A stretch of DNA of 9,633 nt, from positions 1 through 9,633 of the forward strand of contig CAYFUT010000087.1 of assembly GCA_964346395.1 (NCBI GenBank). The letters are read 5' to 3'. Positions 5,381 through 9,633 of this stretch are shown one piece after another. Both the position numbers and the translations under genes were made by a program. Source of the DNA: CAYFUT01 sp964346395 (GTDB taxonomy: Bacteria > Bacillota > Halanaerobiia > Halobacteroidales > Halobacteroidaceae). The notes below the pieces were generated by a model. It was not told the origin of the DNA and made no database searches. It saw nothing but the letters and a program-made list of their open reading frames with translations. Every line of letters begins with the position of its first letter. Positions within the stretch are counted from its first letter, which is position 1.

Positions 5381-6505
5381 ATGGAAGATTTGTTTGACCA
5401 GGAGCGGAGAGAGTTAGCAGCAGAATATAATCAGCAGTCTGACCGCTATGAAATCTATAAGTTGGGCTTGAAAGTTTTATTTTGGCTGCTGTTTTTTAGT
5501 TTTTCAGTGGGGGAGACAGTTTATCAGAATTTAGCTGAGCCGATGGGAATTTTTGATTTTAAACTAATTATATTTATTGTTAGTGTTTATCTGCTTTATT
5601 CGGTGGTAATGGGAGCGGCAGATTATCAGTTAAGTTATAAATTAAGTCGAGAGTATAATCTTTCGAATCAGCAGCCGAGCGACTGGCTAAAAGATAAATT
5701 AAAGATGTTTGTCTTAACCAGTTTGCTGCTGTATATCATGGCGCGGGGATTTTTACTCTGCATCAATTGGCTGCCTGGTTTTTGGTGGCTGCCCTTTACA
5801 GTTGGAGGGGTTATACTGGCTACTATTCTTAATTTTTTGTTTCCCGTTGTTTTATTTCCGCTATTTTTTGAGGTAAATCCCTACCCGGAGAATGAACTGC
5901 GGGAGCGGCTGATGAATTTATTTGACCGGGCCAACATTGAAGTAGATGACATTTATCAGTTTAATCTAAGTTCGAAGGTGAATGCTGCCAATGCAGCAGT
6001 AATGGGCATGGGGCAGACGAGGAAAATTATTCTTGGAGATAACCTGGAGGATAAGTATACAAATGCAGAGATCGAAGCGGTTTTAGCTCATGAAATCGGC
6101 CACCATGCGCACAAGGACATCTTCAAGTTATTAGGGCTGCAGTTTGTGAGTTTGCTAGCAACTACGTTTCTGGTGAGTCTGCTCTGGGTACCGGCAGTTG
6201 AGCTAGTGGGCTATGCTCCGGCTAGTGTGGTTAGTTTACCGGTGTTTTTAATTTTATTTGGAGTTATCAACTGGCTGATTAGCCCGGTGGAATTATATAT
6301 TAACCGCCATCTGGAGCGAGCAGCCGATGAATTTGCCCTTGATTTAATTGCTGAACCCCGCAATTTAGGAACTGCTTTTGCGAAGTTAGCTGACGAAAGC
6401 TTATCCCGATTACAGTTCAGTTTGTATAAACTATTATTTAAGGCGTCTCATCCTCCGATTGGAGAGCGGGTAGAAAAAGCCTTGTCCTGGAGAGAAGAAA
6501 ACTAA
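5381..6505 (+). CDS. M48-family membrane zinc metalloprotease (Ste24/HtpX-like)
   Basis: This 374-residue integral membrane zinc protease has the HEIGH motif at 237-241, in which H237 and H241 bind zinc and E238 is the catalytic base. A second motif ERAADEF starts at E312, the expected third ligand, with D316 in the usual ExxxD. SHPPIGER (357-364) is the conserved segment near the C-terminus. Hydrophobic segments at about 29-48, 61-82, 106-126, 134-162, 252-275 and 284-303 fit a multi-pass protein. The layout resembles eukaryotic Ste24 CAAX proteases more than the shorter HtpX; in bacteria such proteins take part in membrane protein quality control. The AGGGGG site (5363-5368) is 12 bases from the ATG, longer than usual, but CTGT/ACAG (5369-5372/5377-5380) can fold out the spacer. 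A gap of 71 bases separates it from the regulator gene. Only 2 of 15 arginine codons are AGA. Confidence 0.9.
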   Translation: MEDLFDQERRELAAEYNQQSDRYEIYKLGLKVLFWLLFFSFSVGETVYQNLAEPMGIFDFKLIIFIVSVYLLYSVVMGAADYQLSYKLSREYNLSNQQPSDWLKDKLKMFVLTSLLLYIMARGFLLCINWLPGFWWLPFTVGGVILATILNFLFPVVLFPLFFEVNPYPENELRERLMNLFDRANIEVDDIYQFNLSSKVNAANAAVMGMGQTRKIILGDNLEDKYTNAEIEAVLAHEIGHHAHKDIFKLLGLQFVSLLATTFLVSLLWVPAVELVGYAPASVVSLPVFLILFGVINWLISPVELYINRHLERAADEFALDLIAEPRNLGTAFAKLADESLSRLQFSLYKLLFKASHPPIGERVEKALSWREEN

Positions 6506-6533
6506 TAATTAATTTAAGGAAGAAGGGATAGTG

Positions 6534-7676
6534 ATGACCGATAACCGAGTTATGGTAGTAGAGTGCGATCAGTATAAACGAAAGTTAGTAACGGAACGGC
6601 TGCGGGCAGGATTAGAACCCTGGGGCGGAATGGAGGAATTTGTTTCTCCAGGAGACAGAGTTTTATTAAAGGTTAACTTATTGATGGGGAAAGCTCCTCA
6701 GGAAGCAGTAACTACTCATCCTGTGATAGTGCAGGGAGTGGCTGATCTAGTAGCCGAAGCGGGCGGCAAGCCAATAATTGGCGACAGCCCCGGCGGTCCG
6801 TTTAATAAATCGATGCTGAACCGGGTTTACGGTAAGACCGGGATGGATACAGCGGCTGATACTACTGAGGCAGAGTTGAATTTTGAATTTGGAGTAGAAA
6901 CCGTAAGTTTTGCCGAGGGCAAGGTGTTGAATAATCTTCAGTTGGGCACCTTTGTTCAGGAAGCAGATGTAATAATTAATTTGCCTAAATTTAAAACTCA
7001 CGAATTAACCAAGTTAACGGGAGCAGTCAAGAATATGTTTGGAGCAGTAGCCGGATTATTAAAGGCAGAGTACCATCTTAATATGCAGGAGATTAATGAT
7101 TTTGCTGATGTACTATTAGATATTGCGCAGGCTACGGCGCCTGACCTCTCAATTATGGACGGAATTGTCGGGATGGAAGGGGAAGGACCGTCCGGGGGAG
7201 ATACCATTAAGTTAGATACTATACTGATTAGTCCCGATCTCTGTGCTTTAGATGTGGCAATGGCTGATTTAGCTGGAGTAGAACCTGAGAAGGTACCGGC
7301 GATTGCTGCCGCTCGAGAACGAGGATTAGTTTCGCGGCGGGACGAGATAGAAGTATTGGGCGATGAGATAGAAATTGATACTTTTATTACGCCGCAGATT
7401 GGAGATACAGCTGAACTGTTAAATCAGCGGCTGCCCGGCTTTTTAGCTGCTTGGGTTCAGAAATTGCTGCGCCCGAAGCCGGTATTTGATGAAGAAAAAT
7501 GTATTCAGTGCGGGGCCTGTATTAGAAGCTGTCCGCCGCAGGTGATTACCAAGACAGAAAAAGGAGTCGAGGCTGATTTAGATGACTGTATCCGCTGTTT
7601 TTGCTGTCAAGAACTATGTCCTGAGGAAGCAGTAGAGATTCACCGACCGTGGTTAGGGCGGCTGTTGTTTGAATAA
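6534..7676 (+). CDS. DUF362 protein with C-terminal 2[4Fe-4S] ferredoxin domain
   Basis: This 380-residue cytoplasmic iron-sulfur protein begins with a DUF362 domain (about 5-290). Its signatures include KVNLLMG (46-52), GDSPGG (83-88), the stretch around KFKTHELTKLTGAVKNMFG (152-170) and DGIVGMEGEGPSGG (209-222). The ferredoxin part has two CxxCxxCxxxCP motifs, C323/326/329/333 and C352/355/358/362, with an extra cysteine at 357. The layout suggests electron transfer to or from the DUF362 domain, whose reaction is not established as far as I know. ATG 6534 is preferred to the GTG at 6531 because AGAAGGG (6521-6527) then gives a six-base spacing. It starts 28 bases after the protease gene and ends 22 bases before the TPR gene, so cotranscription is likely. 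DUF362-ferredoxin fusions are common in anaerobes. Confidence 0.88.
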   Translation: MTDNRVMVVECDQYKRKLVTERLRAGLEPWGGMEEFVSPGDRVLLKVNLLMGKAPQEAVTTHPVIVQGVADLVAEAGGKPIIGDSPGGPFNKSMLNRVYGKTGMDTAADTTEAELNFEFGVETVSFAEGKVLNNLQLGTFVQEADVIINLPKFKTHELTKLTGAVKNMFGAVAGLLKAEYHLNMQEINDFADVLLDIAQATAPDLSIMDGIVGMEGEGPSGGDTIKLDTILISPDLCALDVAMADLAGVEPEKVPAIAAARERGLVSRRDEIEVLGDEIEIDTFITPQIGDTAELLNQRLPGFLAAWVQKLLRPKPVFDEEKCIQCGACIRSCPPQVITKTEKGVEADLDDCIRCFCCQELCPEEAVEIHRPWLGRLLFE

Positions 7677-7698
7677 ATTTATAAGGGATGCGGTACTG

Positions 7699-8457
7699 AT
7701 GAGCAATAAGAAGTACTGGTTAGTGGTTTGCTTAGTATTGCTGGTTATTTTAGGGTGGAGCTCGAGTATTGGAAGGGCTTCTAATGATTTAAAACAAGGT
7801 AAGGAATTATTTTTTAAAGCGCGAGATCAGTTTTATAACCGCCGGGCACCGCAGCAGGAGATAGTGCAGCGAATTGAAAAAAGTAAGGATTATTTTTTGC
7901 AATTAGAGGAGAGTGCAGAGAAGTATTGTTGGCTGGCTAGAGCTAATTTTCTCTATTCTGACGTGGATAAGGCTCAGGCTAAAAAGTGGATTCGGGCTTG
8001 GCAGGAGTCAGCTGAGCAGGCGGTTCAGTTAGATGAGCAGTCGGGAGCGGCGCATGCTTTGTTGGGCAGTGCGCATTTACTATTAGTAGAACATGTGAAT
8101 CATATCCAGAAGGTTTTTCACAGTCGGAAAGGATTTAATCTTTTACAGCAGGCAATTGAATTAGATAGCAGTAGTTATCTGGCTTATCATTCGCTAGGTA
8201 TTTATTATTTAATGGCGCCCCGCATTGCCGGAGGGAATGTAGATAAGAGTATTAGTTATCTTAAACGAGGAATTAAAAGTAAGGATAGATATATCCGCTG
8301 TTTGGGTAATTTTTATTTGGCTTATGCCTATGAGGAAAAAGGAAATTTAGAACAATCTTTAGAGCGGGTTAAGAAAGCATTGTCGGTCTATCCTAATAAT
8401 CCAAATATCAAACGGTACCGAAATTTGTTAAAGAAAAAATTGATAGCTAATAGATAA
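7699..8457 (+). CDS. Exported or membrane-anchored TPR-repeat protein
   Basis: This 252-residue protein starts MSNKKYW followed by a hydrophobic run at about 7-20, a Sec signal peptide or anchor; GRA at 25-27 is a plausible cleavage site. No lipobox precedes the cysteine at 11. The rest is helical with degenerate tetratricopeptide repeats, most clearly around 112-132, 155-196 (with PRIAGG at 174-179) and 202-235. TPR domains bind partner proteins, so this may be a scaffold on the outer face of the membrane, perhaps for the M48 protease two genes upstream, which is inference only. Weak resemblance to TatT-like and RMDN-like TPR proteins comes from the PxxxGG signature. ATG 7699 is chosen over the in-frame TTG at 7669, which overlaps the preceding gene and has no binding site; AAGGGA (7683-7688) lies ten bases upstream. 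No terminator is obvious after it. Confidence 0.75.
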   Translation: MSNKKYWLVVCLVLLVILGWSSSIGRASNDLKQGKELFFKARDQFYNRRAPQQEIVQRIEKSKDYFLQLEESAEKYCWLARANFLYSDVDKAQAKKWIRAWQESAEQAVQLDEQSGAAHALLGSAHLLLVEHVNHIQKVFHSRKGFNLLQQAIELDSSSYLAYHSLGIYYLMAPRIAGGNVDKSISYLKRGIKSKDRYIRCLGNFYLAYAYEEKGNLEQSLERVKKALSVYPNNPNIKRYRNLLKKKLIANR

Positions 8458-8486
8458 CAATGATTAAGGAAAGACAAATGATGCTA

Positions 8487-8500
8487 TTATAAGCTTATAA
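8487..8500. promoter_or_regulatory. 14-bp perfect palindrome before the transporter gene
   Basis: TTATAAGCTTATAA is a perfect inverted repeat with no central spacer, so it suits a dimeric DNA-binding protein better than an RNA hairpin. It lies 57 bases before the transporter start in an otherwise featureless 100-base gap. TTGAAA (8511-8516) follows but has no -10 at good spacing. An operator is possible; in AT-rich DNA chance is also possible. Confidence 0.3.
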
Positions 8501-8557
8501 CTAATGGTTGTTGAAATCAATTTTCAATTGCCAGTTGATAATTAGGGGAGGGATAAG

Positions 8558-9633
8558 ATGCAGTTTAAAATTTTTAATTTCATTTTTTATATGGGGATTG
8601 CCACGTTTACATACTTTAATATTTACTTTAAGAGCATTGGTTTGAGTTCAACCCAGATTGGACATATTAATTCAATTGCCAAGGGGATTTCCTTACTAAT
8701 TCTTCCGCTATGGGGTATGGCTTCCGATTATTATAAAGTTAACAAACGGTTATTACTGGTAGCGCTTGCCGGGGTTATGCTGGCCAGCAGTTCCTTTTTA
8801 TTAACGGAGAATTTTGTTTTTGTATTTTTAGTGATGACGGTTTTTTTAATCTTTTTGACCCCGGTAGTTCCGTTAGTGGATGCGCAATTGCTGGGTTATT
8901 TAGGAGACCAGAGTGATCAGTACGGCAAGTATAGAATTTGGGGTTCGATTGGATTTACTATTTTAGTTCCGCTGATTGGGTTTTTTCTAGAGCAGACAAA
9001 TCCGGGCAATTTATTTTATATTAGCGGTGGGGTCTTCTTGTTGGCTCTGTTAGTAGCTTCTACTTTACCGACTAGTGATGTCAAGCTGAAGGTAAGTGAT
9101 ATTCGGCAGTTTAAGTTATTATTCGGCCGTACTGATCTGCTGATCTTTATTGTGTTTGAGTTTTTTATTTATTTAACGTTTAATGTGTATAATATCTTCT
9201 TTCCTATCTATGTTATGGATCACGGTGGGGGAGAGAGCTTAGTTGGCATTGCTTTGATGATTGCAGCTATTAGTGAAATGGGAGTTTTTTATTTTTCTGA
9301 ACAGATTATTGACCGATTTAAATTACGGTATATTTTTCTGGTTTCAGCGTTGGCGTTTGCACTGCGCTGGGCAATAATATCTCAATTCCCGATACCGGCA
9401 GTGCTACTTACTTCTCAGTTATTACATAGTTTGACCTTTGGTTTATTTCATGTGACTTCTGTCAATTTTGTCAATTTAATCAGTGGAGAGCGGTTTCAGG
9501 CGACAGGACAGAATTTATATGCTACTTCTAAAGGGGTAAGTGCTATTGTCGGCAGTGCTGTTGCGGGCTGGATTTACGATAATTTAGGCGGTAGCGCCTT
9601 ATTTTTAAATTTAAGTTTAGTAGCTTTAATAGC
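8558..9633 (+). CDS. Major facilitator superfamily transporter, MFS_1-like/LacY-like (3' end missing)
   Basis: ATG 8558 follows a strong GGGGAGGG site (8545-8552) by five bases, and the frame stays open to the window edge, giving 358 residues; the family is usually about 390-400, so only the tail is missing. It is a multi-pass inner membrane permease. The loop between helices 2 and 3 has the family's DxxxxxNKR signature (57-64, DYYKVNKR), and YGKYRIWGSIGF (122-133) is typical of the MFS_1-like branch that includes phenylpropionate, nucleoside and LacY-type proton symporters. GQNLYATSKGVSAIVGSAVAG (317-337) matches the helix 10-11 region of these proteins. The substrate cannot be told from the sequence. 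It stands 100 bases after the TPR gene with no visible terminator between, so it may belong to the same transcription unit or have its own weak promoter. Confidence 0.85.
   Translation, partial: MQFKIFNFIFYMGIATFTYFNIYFKSIGLSSTQIGHINSIAKGISLLILPLWGMASDYYKVNKRLLLVALAGVMLASSSFLLTENFVFVFLVMTVFLIFLTPVVPLVDAQLLGYLGDQSDQYGKYRIWGSIGFTILVPLIGFFLEQTNPGNLFYISGGVFLLALLVASTLPTSDVKLKVSDIRQFKLLFGRTDLLIFIVFEFFIYLTFNVYNIFFPIYVMDHGGGESLVGIALMIAAISEMGVFYFSEQIIDRFKLRYIFLVSALAFALRWAIISQFPIPAVLLTSQLLHSLTFGLFHVTSVNFVNLISGERFQATGQNLYATSKGVSAIVGSAVAGWIYDNLGGSALFLNLSLVALI

Noticed and set aside
6747..7207. Two minus-strand open frames within the DUF362 gene
   Set aside because: Both mirror conserved plus-strand motifs; neither shows a family signature.
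7669..7698. TTG start of the TPR gene overlapping the DUF362 gene
   Set aside because: No ribosome binding site precedes it, and starting at ATG 7699 puts the hydrophobic signal segment close to the N-terminus as expected.
8511..8542. Possible promoter TTGAAA...GATAAT before the transporter gene
   Set aside because: The spacer is 20 bases, too long for a normal sigma-A promoter.
1..9633. CRISPR arrays, tRNA or rRNA genes
   Set aside because: No regularly spaced direct repeats and no cloverleaf-type or ribosomal RNA sequence were seen on either strand.

Overview
The window looks like chromosomal DNA from an anaerobic, low-GC Gram-positive-type bacterium (Firmicutes sensu lato). The grounds are an AT-rich composition, strong purine Shine-Dalgarno sites before most genes, consensus sigma-A promoters, and a tungsten aldehyde:ferredoxin oxidoreductase of the type used by strict anaerobes. 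The protein flavour reminds me of the halophilic fermenters (Halanaerobiales), but that is an inference I cannot confirm here. All genes lie on the + strand.

Region 1 (1-497) is largely non-coding. Its left edge carries two adjacent hairpins that resemble the end of an IS200/IS605-type element. A near-perfect promoter follows (TTGACA-16-TATAAT, 160-187), then a leader of about 300 bases. Near its 3' end a 30-codon open frame (416-508) runs 11 bases into the next gene and is a candidate small peptide.

Region 2 (498-4080) is a tungsten-enzyme cassette. It holds a radical SAM protein of the kind found beside tungsten oxidoreductases (proposed maturase), a full-length aldehyde:ferredoxin oxidoreductase with all cluster and catalytic residues, and a MoaD/ThiS-like sulfur carrier ending in Gly-Gly. 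A strong intrinsic terminator closes it. The sulfur carrier would supply dithiolene sulfur for the pterin cofactor, and the radical SAM protein probably helps mature or load the enzyme. The 146-base gap before the oxidoreductase can fold into a GAAA-capped 11-bp stem and carries a CCTCC that can pair with the gene's own ribosome binding site. It therefore looks like a translational switch, plausibly a molybdenum/tungsten cofactor riboswitch. The leaders of genes 1 and 2 share TGGGTAGCT and GGAAAG at nearly the same spacing.

Region 3 (4081-8457) begins with a sigma-A promoter (TTGAAA-17-TATAAT) bracketed by an 8-bp inverted repeat. It then runs through four closely spaced genes: an ArsR-type regulator with a long unassigned N-terminal domain, a membrane M48 (Ste24/HtpX-like) metalloprotease, a DUF362 protein fused to a 2[4Fe-4S] ferredoxin domain, and an exported TPR protein. 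These may be one operon; their shared job is unknown. Arginine codon use differs sharply from region 2 (AGA-dominated there, CGG/CGC/CGA here).

Region 4 (8458-9633) holds a 14-bp perfect palindrome and then a major facilitator transporter (MFS_1-like/LacY-like) that is cut by the window end.
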